A stretch of DNA of 64,000 nucleotides from Spirochaetota bacterium (GTDB lineage: Bacteria; Spirochaetota; GWB1-36-13; JAKPDD01), in the NCBI GenBank assembly GCA_029552945.1, contig JAKPDD010000008.1, positions 62,001 to 126,000 on the forward strand, written 5' to 3'. A model generated the notes under the pieces. It was given only the letters and a program-made list of their open reading frames with translations, did not search any database and was not told where the DNA came from. Positions 35,701 to 43,442 of the stretch are shown piece by piece (position 1 is the stretch's first letter; every line of letters begins with the position of its first letter). Both the position numbers and the translations under genes were made by a program.

Positions 35701-36267
35701 ATGACTTTAATAAAAAATGATGGCATTAATCAACATATATTGCTATTAAGCATTGGCGATTATTTTGCAACAAGTCATCAGACTATATTATCAGTCAATA
35801 TCTGTGAAGCTGTATCAGTATGTTTATTTGATATTGAAAACTCAATTGGTGGTATGAATAATTTTTTATTACCAGAAGTTGACCTTAATAACGGAACAAT
35901 ATACACAAAAGAAACAAGGATAGGTGTCTATGTAATGGATATGCTTATAAATGAAATGTTAAAAAATGGGGCCAAAAGAAAAAACATAAAAGCAAAGGTC
36001 TTCGGTGGGGCATTAAATGGAATATCTAATATATATTTTGCAAAAAAATACCTTGAAATAGAAGAGATAGAAATTATATCATCTGACTTAGGTGGTAATA
36101 ATGCACGAAAAATATTTTTTTATCCAGTCGGCGGAAAAGTTTTATTAAAAAAAATAAATGACACTAATAAGATCAATGAAATAAATAATAAAGAAAGAAA
36201 AGAATTTAAAAACTTTGAAAATATTTTTATGAATAAGAAAAGGTTTGTAGATTTCGATGAATTTTAA
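35701..36267 (+). CDS. cheD: CheD-family protein with substituted catalytic residues
   Basis: CheD deamidates receptor glutamines and interacts with CheC. Family features here are IGDY (18-21), AVSVCLFD (37-44), GGMNNFLLP (50-58) and AKVFGGA. Compared with Thermotoga maritima CheD (catalytic T21, C27, H44), the block from S31 to N54 aligns without gaps and puts S31, A37 and N54 at the three catalytic places; C35 lies two residues away from the cysteine position. The protein is therefore likely inactive as a deamidase and may act as a CheC partner or scaffold. AAAGGT precedes the ATG. Confidence 0.8.
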   Translation: MTLIKNDGINQHILLLSIGDYFATSHQTILSVNICEAVSVCLFDIENSIGGMNNFLLPEVDLNNGTIYTKETRIGVYVMDMLINEMLKNGAKRKNIKAKVFGGALNGISNIYFAKKYLEIEEIEIISSDLGGNNARKIFFYPVGGKVLLKKINDTNKINEINNKERKEFKNFENIFMNKKRFVDFDEF

Positions 36268-36273
36268 TTTAAA

Positions 36274-36984
36274 CTATATCTTTAATCTCTGATTAAAGAC
36301 AGTAAGTCTAAAGTCTTCTATTATTTTTTCCAGTATTTTTAAAAATTCTTTTACCTCTTCATTATCTATCTTCGAATCTTTAAAAATAGAATATATATTA
36401 TTTATAGCAATACCCCAATCTTTGATTATATCCTGTTCCATCTTCTCGAGATACTTATTATCTTGAAAAAAAGGATTTGATACATTTCTTAAATATTCTG
36501 AAAACCTCCCTGAAAAAGGTTTTAGTACAAAGTCCTTAAATACATTTATACTTCTTCTATACTCATCCTGAAACTCCCTTTTTATAAAATAAAAATATTC
36601 TTCTAATATGGGATAAATAACCTTGATCGCACCAGCAAGTTTTCTTATTTCATATCTGACCCTATCACTAACATCTTCGAGTTCTGGATAATTTTTAATT
36701 TTATCAAGTATCTTATTTTCAATATTATCAAAATATTTTTTTATCTCCTCCTGCTTTTTTCTTTTCTCTCTTTTTTCTTCAATCTCTTTTACCCTGTCCT
36801 CTAATGCTTGTATTTCTGCATACAAAAATATTTCTATATCAGATCTTGACTTAAGATATTGATAATACCTATCTTTAAAAGACTTGTAAGAAAAGAACTC
36901 TTTCCCATATTTAGAAGCATACTCATCATACTTTTTTTTAATTTTATCAAGAATCATATCTATCTCTTTTTGAGTAAGCCTCAT
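36274..36984 (-). CDS. coiled-coil protein, unknown function
   Basis: I do not recognise this 236-residue protein. It is soluble, rich in Lys, Glu, Tyr and Phe, with coiled-coil heptads at ~55-95 (EIQALEDRVKEIEEKREKR) and ~180-235. There is no signal peptide or enzyme motif. A ribosome-binding site (GAGGAAGAG) lies about 10 bases upstream. It follows pyrK by 16 bases in the NtrC-argD-pyrK unit and converges on cheD with a 6-base gap. Confidence 0.55.
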   Translation of the reverse strand: MRLTQKEIDMILDKIKKKYDEYASKYGKEFFSYKSFKDRYYQYLKSRSDIEIFLYAEIQALEDRVKEIEEKREKRKKQEEIKKYFDNIENKILDKIKNYPELEDVSDRVRYEIRKLAGAIKVIYPILEEYFYFIKREFQDEYRRSINVFKDFVLKPFSGRFSEYLRNVSNPFFQDNKYLEKMEQDIIKDWGIAINNIYSIFKDSKIDNEEVKEFLKILEKIIEDFRLTVFNQRLKI

Positions 36985-37000
36985 AGTTATAACTCTTCCT

Positions 37001-37753
37001 CTAGAGAACTATATCAGAAAGTAAAAAAGCAGGTCCATCTTTACAAACATATTTAAAATTGTTATCTTTAGTCTGAACAGCACAACCAAGACATGCACCA
37101 AAACCACAACCCATTCTTTCCTCTAAGGATACCCATATTTTTTCAATATCATAATATTTTTCAAATCTGTATAAAGAAGCTAACATTTTATGTGGACCAC
37201 ATGAATATATAGTTTTTTTGCCTTTTATATTATCTATCTCTTTTTCTAAAAGCTCTATAACATTACCTTTAAACCCATACCCTCCATCCATACTACTTAT
37301 AAAAATTTCTGACCCATTTTTAGAAAAAATCTCATAAAAATACCTTGATTCATCAGAAGAAGAAAAGCCCAAAAAAATATATTTTTCACCTTCAATCTTA
37401 TTTGATAAATAATAAAGTGAAGCTATACCTGTCCCACCACCAACCATAACTGTAATATTATTATCAAGAGCAAAAGGTTTGCCAAGTGGACCAAGACACT
37501 CTGTTTTTAACCCTGTTTGCCAATCGCTCATTATTTTTGTTCCTTCACCCACAACCTTATATAGTATAGAAAGAACATTATTTTCATAATTAAATACAGT
37601 AAAAGGTCTTTTAAGAAACTTCCCCGGGACACTTATATTAACAAACTGGCCTGGTAATGGTTCAGTTCCATTCCATAAAAAGCTCATTAAATAAAAGTTT
37701 TCAGTTATTTTCTTATTTTCTATTACATCAACAATATTATCCAATTTCATCAT
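37001..37753 (-). CDS. pyrK: dihydroorotate dehydrogenase electron-transfer subunit
   Basis: PyrK carries FAD and a [2Fe-2S] cluster and passes electrons from type 1B dihydroorotate dehydrogenase to NAD+. The FAD motif is RPFTVFNY, followed by MVGGGTGIASLYYL and YSCGPHKMLAS. The cluster cysteines are in EERMGCGFGACLGCAV and YVCKDGP, the PyrK pattern rather than that of NfnA/SudB. The start is taken at 37753, where GGAGGG lies 6-7 bases upstream; the longer frame would begin nine codons earlier without a site. It overlaps argD by 17 bases. The catalytic subunit pyrD is not in the window, so its partner is elsewhere. Confidence 0.85.
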   Translation of the reverse strand: MMKLDNIVDVIENKKITENFYLMSFLWNGTEPLPGQFVNISVPGKFLKRPFTVFNYENNVLSILYKVVGEGTKIMSDWQTGLKTECLGPLGKPFALDNNITVMVGGGTGIASLYYLSNKIEGEKYIFLGFSSSDESRYFYEIFSKNGSEIFISSMDGGYGFKGNVIELLEKEIDNIKGKKTIYSCGPHKMLASLYRFEKYYDIEKIWVSLEERMGCGFGACLGCAVQTKDNNFKYVCKDGPAFLLSDIVL

Positions 37754-38927
37754 TAACCCTCCTCTTAATAGAGTCAGCAAAAATATTCAAGAAATAATCG
37801 ATATCATCCTTACCAATAATTAATGGGGGCAAAAGTCTTATAACCTTATTTTTTATATTTGATACAATTATTTTATTTTCAAACATAATATCGAAGATAT
37901 TTTTAGCATAATCAGTCTCAATCCCTATCATAAGTCCAATTCCCCTTACCTGTTTTATTATAGCCGGGTAAGAGTCCTGAATTTTTTTAAGACCCGATAT
38001 AAAATAATCTCCTATTTCTAAAACTCTTCTTAAAAAAGCTTTTTTTGATACTATTCTCAAAACTTCATAAGCAACAGCTGTAACCAAATGATTACCACCA
38101 AAAGTCGAAGCATGTTCCCCTGGGTTTAATACAGCCACATCATCTTTTGCATGCATTACACCTATAGGTATTCCGTTGCCAAGCCCTTTAGCAAGTGTTA
38201 TTACATCAGGTTCAATCCCAAAGTGTTTATATGCAAAAATTTTGCCAGTTCTTCCAATTCCAGTCTGAACCTCATCAACAATAAAAAGAGCATTATATTT
38301 TCCAGAAAGTCTCCTTACCTCTTTTACAAAGTCTTTATTAAGAGGAAGCACACCACCCTCGCCCTGAATAACCTCGATGAAAATGCCACACACATCGGAA
38401 TTAAACTTTGCCCGTAGTTCATCTATATTATTAGGTTCAATATATTCAATTCCAGGCAAAAGAGGCTCAAATCCCTGTTGATAAACCTGTTGCCCTGTCA
38501 GTGTTAATGAACCTAATGTCCTGCCATGAAAAGAGTTTTTTAATGAAATAATCCTGTTTTTTGTATCACTAAACTTTTTTCCCCATCTTCTTGCCAGTTT
38601 TAAAGCAGCTTCATTTGCTTCAGCACCACTATTACAGAAAAATGTCTTGCCTTTAAACGATAATTCAGATATATACTTAGCAACCTTATACTGTTTCTCT
38701 ATCAAAAAAAGATTAGAAGTATGCCATAAAAGAGCTGCCTGTTTTTTCAATGTTCTAACTATTTTTGGATTTGAGTGCCCAAGATTAACAACACCAATCC
38801 CAGATATCATATCCATCCATCTATTATTATCAGAATCAAAAAGATAAACCCCATCTCCATAAGAAAAACTTACATTCAATCTATTATATGTACCCATTAC
38901 ATACTCATTAAAATCATTCATTGTCAT
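37737..38927 (-). CDS. argD: acetylornithine/succinyldiaminopimelate-type aminotransferase
   Basis: A class III PLP aminotransferase of the ArgD group, making N-acetylornithine from N-acetylglutamate 5-semialdehyde in arginine synthesis. Motifs visible are FFCNSGAEANEAALKLAR, SFHGRTLGSL, VDEVQTGIGRTG, and the PLP-binding lysine in TLAKGLGNGIP. The start is the third codon of the open frame (ATG at 38925-38927), with AAGGAG 9 bases upstream; the earlier TTG would be only 3 bases from that site. It overlaps the NtrC-type gene by 14 bases, which suggests the regulator and argD share a transcript. ArgD-like members also act on 4-aminobutyrate or lysine, so substrate is probable, not proven. Confidence 0.85.
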   Translation of the reverse strand: MTMNDFNEYVMGTYNRLNVSFSYGDGVYLFDSDNNRWMDMISGIGVVNLGHSNPKIVRTLKKQAALLWHTSNLFLIEKQYKVAKYISELSFKGKTFFCNSGAEANEAALKLARRWGKKFSDTKNRIISLKNSFHGRTLGSLTLTGQQVYQQGFEPLLPGIEYIEPNNIDELRAKFNSDVCGIFIEVIQGEGGVLPLNKDFVKEVRRLSGKYNALFIVDEVQTGIGRTGKIFAYKHFGIEPDVITLAKGLGNGIPIGVMHAKDDVAVLNPGEHASTFGGNHLVTAVAYEVLRIVSKKAFLRRVLEIGDYFISGLKKIQDSYPAIIKQVRGIGLMIGIETDYAKNIFDIMFENKIIVSNIKNKVIRLLPPLIIGKDDIDYFLNIFADSIKRRVNDEIG

Positions 38928-40335
38928 CTTCAAAATCTCCTTTCCTAAAATTATCTATACTTATCTCATATTTTTTTAGCATATCATATAAGTCAGTCCT
39001 GTGCTTACCAGATATTTCAGACGCTTTCTTTATATTGCCTCTTGTATACTCCAACAACCTTGTGATATACTCTTTTTCAAATATCTCTTTTGCTCTTTTA
39101 TAAGATATAATTATATCATTACTACTAAAGTATTCATCATTTTTCTTACTGGCAGTAATATCTTCAGGAAGGTCATTAATCTGAATTACAGAAGTTTTTG
39201 TCAGTAAAACCGCCCTTTCTATCACATTTTCCATCTCTCTTACATTTCCTGGCCAGTTATATTTTATAAATAGATCCATAACAATATTTGAAAAACCAGA
39301 TATATTTTTATTGTATTTATGAGCAAATTTAGCAAGAAAATAGTTAGCAAGTACAGGTATATCATCCGGTCTTTCTCTTAAAGGTGGTATATGAATATTA
39401 ACAACATTGAGTCTATAATAGAGGTCACTCCTGAATTGTCCACTTTCTACAAGTTTTGCAAGATCTCTATTTGTTGCTGCAATAACTCTAACATTTATTT
39501 TTGTTGAAACATTACTACCAATAGGTTTTATCTCTCGCTCCTGTAACACACGAAGAAGTTTAACCTGTAATGATAAAGGCAGTTCCCCTATTTCATCTAA
39601 GAATATAGTACCATTATTAGCTTCCTGAAAAAGACCTGCTTTATCAAAGTCAGCCCCAGTGAAAGCACCCTTTTTATAGCCAAAAAACTCAGATTCAAGT
39701 AGTGTTTCAGGAATAGCACCACAATTTACTGCAACAAAGTTTTTGTCCCTTCTATTACTCAAATGGTGTATTGTCCTTGCAAATAACTCTTTGCCAGTTC
39801 CACTCTCACCAGTTATAAGAACTGTAGAATCTGTTGAAGATATAATGCTTATATTTTCAAGAATACTTTTTATTGACTTACTTATACCAATAATCTTATA
39901 CTGTGTTTCAAAGTCCTGTTGTATAACTTTTTTTATCTTTTCAAGTTCAGAAGTCAAAAACTTATTATGCAATGCTCTCTTTACTTTTAATATAAGAATA
40001 TCATTATTTATTGGCCTTTGAATAAAATCATATGCACCGGATTTAATTGCTCTTACAGCACTCTCTATATCCCCATAAGCAGTAAGTATTATAACCTCTG
40101 AACCAGGAGACCTCTTTTTTATCTCTTTTGTAAGTTCAATCCCATCTATACCAGGTGGCATAAGAAAGTCTGTTATAACAAGGTCAAAATTATCTCTTTT
40201 TATCTTCCTTAAAGCATCATTTGCATCTGATGAAGTTACAATACTAAACCCCTCTTCGCTTAATACAATCCTCATAAGTTCTATATTACTCTTGTTATCA
40301 TCAACTATAAGAATCTTAGAATTGTTAAACTCCAT
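38914..40335 (-). CDS. sigma-54-dependent response regulator (NtrC family)
   Basis: A three-domain activator of 473 residues. The receiver has D56 as phospho-acceptor (LVITDFLMPPGIDG). The AAA+ domain has Walker A GESGTGKE, the sigma-54-contacting GAFTGA loop, Walker B-like GTIFLDEIGELP and the arginine region RSDLYYRLNV. The C-terminus is a Fis-type helix-turn-helix (NIKKASEISGKHRTDLYDMLKKY). It opens transcription from sigma-54 promoters upon phosphorylation. No histidine kinase is adjacent. It overlaps argD by 14 bases. A candidate -24/-12 element lies at 62606, though far away. Confidence 0.95.
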   Translation of the reverse strand: MEFNNSKILIVDDNKSNIELMRIVLSEEGFSIVTSSDANDALRKIKRDNFDLVITDFLMPPGIDGIELTKEIKKRSPGSEVIILTAYGDIESAVRAIKSGAYDFIQRPINNDILILKVKRALHNKFLTSELEKIKKVIQQDFETQYKIIGISKSIKSILENISIISSTDSTVLITGESGTGKELFARTIHHLSNRRDKNFVAVNCGAIPETLLESEFFGYKKGAFTGADFDKAGLFQEANNGTIFLDEIGELPLSLQVKLLRVLQEREIKPIGSNVSTKINVRVIAATNRDLAKLVESGQFRSDLYYRLNVVNIHIPPLRERPDDIPVLANYFLAKFAHKYNKNISGFSNIVMDLFIKYNWPGNVREMENVIERAVLLTKTSVIQINDLPEDITASKKNDEYFSSNDIIISYKRAKEIFEKEYITRLLEYTRGNIKKASEISGKHRTDLYDMLKKYEISIDNFRKGDFEDDNE

Positions 40336-40379
40336 AAAAAAACCTTAAAATTTTCATAAAAAAATTTAAAAATAGTCTA

Positions 40380-41213
40380 CTAAATTCTACTTGTTAATAT
40401 AACTAAAATAAAACCAAAAAAAGCTGAAAAAATATACAAAAAAATATTTAAAAGTCCAGTCTCTGTTATAGCAGGAAATATAATATATATAGACCCCAGG
40501 ACAAGCCCAAGAACAAAAAACATAATAAAGTCTTTAAACCTTTTAATTAAAATACTTATAATTTTAACAATAAAAACAATACCAATCAAAACCCCTACTC
40601 CAAATACAAATATTATCCTCAAATTATCAGCATAAGGAATATAAGTAAATGTCAAAGCAGACATTACAGTTTTATAAAATCCAAGGACAAGTAATACAAA
40701 AGAACCTGAAATACCTGGTAGAACCATAGATGAAGCACCAATTATACCCATAAAAAATAGTTTAATATAAAATAAAAGATCAAATTCATGACTGGCTTTC
40801 TGAGGATTTAAAAAAGATATAAAAATTATAAGGAGAATACCAGACAAAAGAAAAAGATAATTTATAATCTTTTTTCTATTATCAATCTCTTTTAACACAG
40901 ATGGAATTGAAGCAATTATAAGCCCTATAAAAAAGAATATAGTGTAGACATAGTAATTATTTAAAAATATAAGTAATATCTTAGCAAATACAAAAACACC
41001 TAATAATAAACCTATCCCAATCCTAAAAAGATATAAAATCTTCTCTTTTTCTCTAAAAAAATAGATAGACAAAAGAGAGTTTACTGACATTATAAGTTTA
41101 TCATAAATACCAAGAGATAGTGCGATACTACCACCTGATACACCTGGGATAACATTCGCAATCCCTATAAGTATTCCTGATATTATATCCTTTATAATTT
41201 TTTTAATCATCAT
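40380..41213 (-). CDS. DUF368/PopT-family undecaprenyl-phosphate translocase
   Basis: A polytopic membrane protein of 277 residues with about 8 helices and the family motifs GIANVIPGVSGGSIALSLGIYDKL near the N-terminus and GIIGASSMVLPGISGSFVLLVLG near the middle, two related internal halves. DUF368 members have been linked to recycling of undecaprenyl phosphate across the membrane for cell wall and polysaccharide synthesis. The start overlaps the end of the protease gene upstream (AATGATGATTAA), so they are translated together. The exact lipid is inferred from the family. Confidence 0.85.
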   Translation of the reverse strand: MMIKKIIKDIISGILIGIANVIPGVSGGSIALSLGIYDKLIMSVNSLLSIYFFREKEKILYLFRIGIGLLLGVFVFAKILLIFLNNYYVYTIFFFIGLIIASIPSVLKEIDNRKKIINYLFLLSGILLIIFISFLNPQKASHEFDLLFYIKLFFMGIIGASSMVLPGISGSFVLLVLGFYKTVMSALTFTYIPYADNLRIIFVFGVGVLIGIVFIVKIISILIKRFKDFIMFFVLGLVLGSIYIIFPAITETGLLNIFLYIFSAFFGFILVILTSRI

Positions 41214-41883
41214 TACCTCTTGCTATTAGTATAAGCCTTAAAAGCTCGAGTATACCCATAAGAGCAGAAGCAATATATGTTAATGCTGCTGCTTGCAGAA
41301 CTTTTTTTGCACCTTCATACTCATAAGAGTTTAAATAACCTGACTTAAGTATTTTTAAAGCCCTCCTTGAAGCATCAAACTCAACTGGGAGAGTAATTAT
41401 CTGAAATAAAACTACTCCACTAAAAAATATAATTCCCAATTTAACAAAAAGAGGATTATGCAAAAAAAATCCAAGAATAAATAGAGGGAAAGCAGCCCAG
41501 GAAACAAGATTAACAACAGGAACAAAAGAGTTTCTTAAAGCAAGTGGTGCATAACCTTTATTATGTTGAATTGCATGCCCAGCCTCATGTGCTGCAACCC
41601 CTATTGCTGCAATAGAACTTGATTCATAAACATCATCAGAAAGTCTTAAAACCTTTGATCGTGGGTCATAATGGTCAGTTAAACTGCCTTCAACCCTCTC
41701 TATTTTAACATAGGAAAGCCCATAATAGTTTAAAATATCTCTTGCTATTTCCCTTGCTGTCCTTCCATTTAATATTCTATATTTTGAAAAATGATTAAAA
41801 GTATACTTAACCTTATATTGTGCCCATATAGCAAGTATCAGTGCAGGCAAAACTATTATATATGTGGAATCAAAAAATAGCAT
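41203..41883 (-). CDS. YugP-type membrane zinc metallopeptidase
   Basis: A 226-residue protein with an N-terminal membrane helix (~4-22), a zinc-binding HEAGH motif (AAIGVAAHEAGHAIQHNKGYAP, ~100), two or three further hydrophobic helices (~125-165, ~195-215) and the VEFDASRRALKIL segment. This is the YugP/neutral zinc metallopeptidase family. The substrate is unknown, probably membrane proteins. AAGGAGGTT stands right before the ATG. It is followed by the DUF368 gene with a short overlap. Confidence 0.85.
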   Translation of the reverse strand: MLFFDSTYIIVLPALILAIWAQYKVKYTFNHFSKYRILNGRTAREIARDILNYYGLSYVKIERVEGSLTDHYDPRSKVLRLSDDVYESSSIAAIGVAAHEAGHAIQHNKGYAPLALRNSFVPVVNLVSWAAFPLFILGFFLHNPLFVKLGIIFFSGVVLFQIITLPVEFDASRRALKILKSGYLNSYEYEGAKKVLQAAALTYIASALMGILELLRLILIARGNDD

Positions 41884-41988
41884 AATAACCTCCTTGAAAC
41901 TAAGATAGTTATATATTTAAAATTTAAAACAAAATAAAATTTTTTAAGATTAAATTTTAAATATATTAAAATAAAGAAGGGGGAATAT

Positions 41989-42246
41989 ATGTTTCCTTTT
42001 TTTAACAAAAAGGAGATAAAGATAGAAGATAAAAAAAGTGGCAACAATATATATATAACTCAGGAAAGTTTTAAGACTGAAAATGAAAACTTCAAAATAG
42101 AAGGTATTTCAACATCTATATTTATGAACTTGAGTAATAATGATTTTCTAAACAGCATTTTAAACCCATTTAACTTTATGTTACCATTTTCAAGTTTTTT
42201 ATCAAATAACACAAATAAAGCAATAGAAAATAAAAGTAAACAATAA
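41989..42246 (+). CDS. small protein of unknown function
   Basis: The 85-residue frame starts at an ATG with a strong ribosome-binding site (AGGGGG at 41978-41983). It has a charged N-terminal half (KKEIKIEDKKSGNNIYI) and a Phe/Asn/Ser-rich C-terminal half (SILNPFNFMLPFSSFLSN). There is no signal peptide or recognised domain. It is isolated between the protease gene and the phospholipase-like gene, both on the opposite strand. An overlapping frame on the minus strand (42060-42311) is less convincing. Confidence 0.45.
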   Translation: MFPFFNKKEIKIEDKKSGNNIYITQESFKTENENFKIEGISTSIFMNLSNNDFLNSILNPFNFMLPFSSFLSNNTNKAIENKSKQ

Positions 42247-42323
42247 AAAATTTTTGAATGAATTAAATACTGGTATTTTAATACTTCTAGAAACTCTTTT
42301 GTTATTTTCATAACAATTATATT

Positions 42324-43442
42324 TTAATTACTTTTAAAATAATTCAAACTAAAAGAAAAAGGCTCAATTTTTGCGATCTCTCTTTCAAAAACAGAATAAA
42401 TACTATAAGCATTTTCTATAATTACAAAATTTTCATCATTATCATTTACAGCGTTATTACTGAAATTCATTGAACCCATTATAATAGTATTTTTATCTAT
42501 AATAATAACCTTATGATGTAGTTTTTTATCATAATTAAAAACTATTTTTATATCAACCCCAGAATTATATAAGTCTTCAAGATATTGATAGATATAACTA
42601 TAATTAGCCTTAAACTGAGAATAATCAAGATAAATTCTTATTTTAATATTATTAAGAGCCCTCTCTTTAATTTTATAAATGATAAGTTCATCTGTAAGAG
42701 AAAAAGCTATAATATCTATTGATGATATTGCTGAATCTATAAGTGCTAGGACTTTATAACCTATTGGATTTGTATAATCTTTAGGATCATAAATGGGCGT
42801 ATAAGGATTGTCAAGCAAAATTTTAGCACCATTAATAGTTTCATAGCAATAAGTGTAAGGAGTAAAAAAGACTGTTATATAAAAATTGCCAACAATTTTC
42901 TTTAAACCAATATCTATACAACCACTATCATCTTTATTTGATGAGAATTTTTTCTCTACAAACATTTTTTCAAAGTCCTGCTTATATACTGACGCTAAAT
43001 CCTTATTATCAATTAATATAACTGAATTATAATTTTTACCAAGGTCAGTCGTAAAGTTAAGAGAACCAGTAAATACAAACCTATCATCAACAATAATGTA
43101 TTTATTGTGCATTATCCCATTTGAGTTACCATAGATAACAGGAATATAATAAGATAATATCTCCCATCCACTGTTTTTCTGGCTATCATAATCAGTCACA
43201 CCCCTTATTATAACCCCTCTTTTATAAGCATCCAGTAAAAGATTATAGATATCTTGATTATAAAACTCATAGAGAGCTATATCTATACTCTTTTTAGAAG
43301 TTTGAATTATAGTTTTTATAATATCTTCAAAACAATCTTTATCTGTGCATACTAAAATTGAGTTATTATTAAGAAGAACTGGCTTTTCAAAACATGAGAA
43401 AAAAAACAAAAAAATAGGCAGTAAAAAAAGAGTTTTCTTCAT
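42324..43442 (-). CDS. phospholipase-D-like lipoprotein with two HKD motifs
   Basis: A 372-residue protein with a lipoprotein-type signal (residues 1-17, FLFFFSC, C17). Both HxKx4D catalytic motifs are present: H112, K114 and D119 (MHNKYIIVDD...TGSLNF) and a second copy near 310 (HHKVIIIDK...GSMNF). PLD-fold enzymes hydrolyse phosphodiesters of lipids or nucleic acids; the pseudo-dimer arrangement suits cardiolipin synthase, Nuc-like nucleases or lipid hydrolases. The ATG directly follows the TAG of the NACHT/pentapeptide gene (no gap, no ribosome-binding site of its own), so translation must be coupled. The lipobox suggests that it acts in the envelope. Confidence 0.8.
   Translation of the reverse strand: MKKTLFLLPIFLFFFSCFEKPVLLNNNSILVCTDKDCFEDIIKTIIQTSKKSIDIALYEFYNQDIYNLLLDAYKRGVIIRGVTDYDSQKNSGWEILSYYIPVIYGNSNGIMHNKYIIVDDRFVFTGSLNFTTDLGKNYNSVILIDNKDLASVYKQDFEKMFVEKKFSSNKDDSGCIDIGLKKIVGNFYITVFFTPYTYCYETINGAKILLDNPYTPIYDPKDYTNPIGYKVLALIDSAISSIDIIAFSLTDELIIYKIKERALNNIKIRIYLDYSQFKANYSYIYQYLEDLYNSGVDIKIVFNYDKKLHHKVIIIDKNTIIMGSMNFSNNAVNDNDENFVIIENAYSIYSVFEREIAKIEPFSFSLNYFKSN

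Noticed and set aside
42060-42311. 83-residue frame on the minus strand opposite the small 41989 gene
   Set aside because: It has no ribosome-binding site, while the plus-strand frame has AGGGGG at good spacing; it looks like a shadow.
42324-43442. PLD-like protein as an intracellular anti-phage nuclease effector
   Set aside because: The lipobox (C17) indicates export and membrane anchoring, so a cytoplasmic nuclease role is unlikely, though the gene pairing is still notable.
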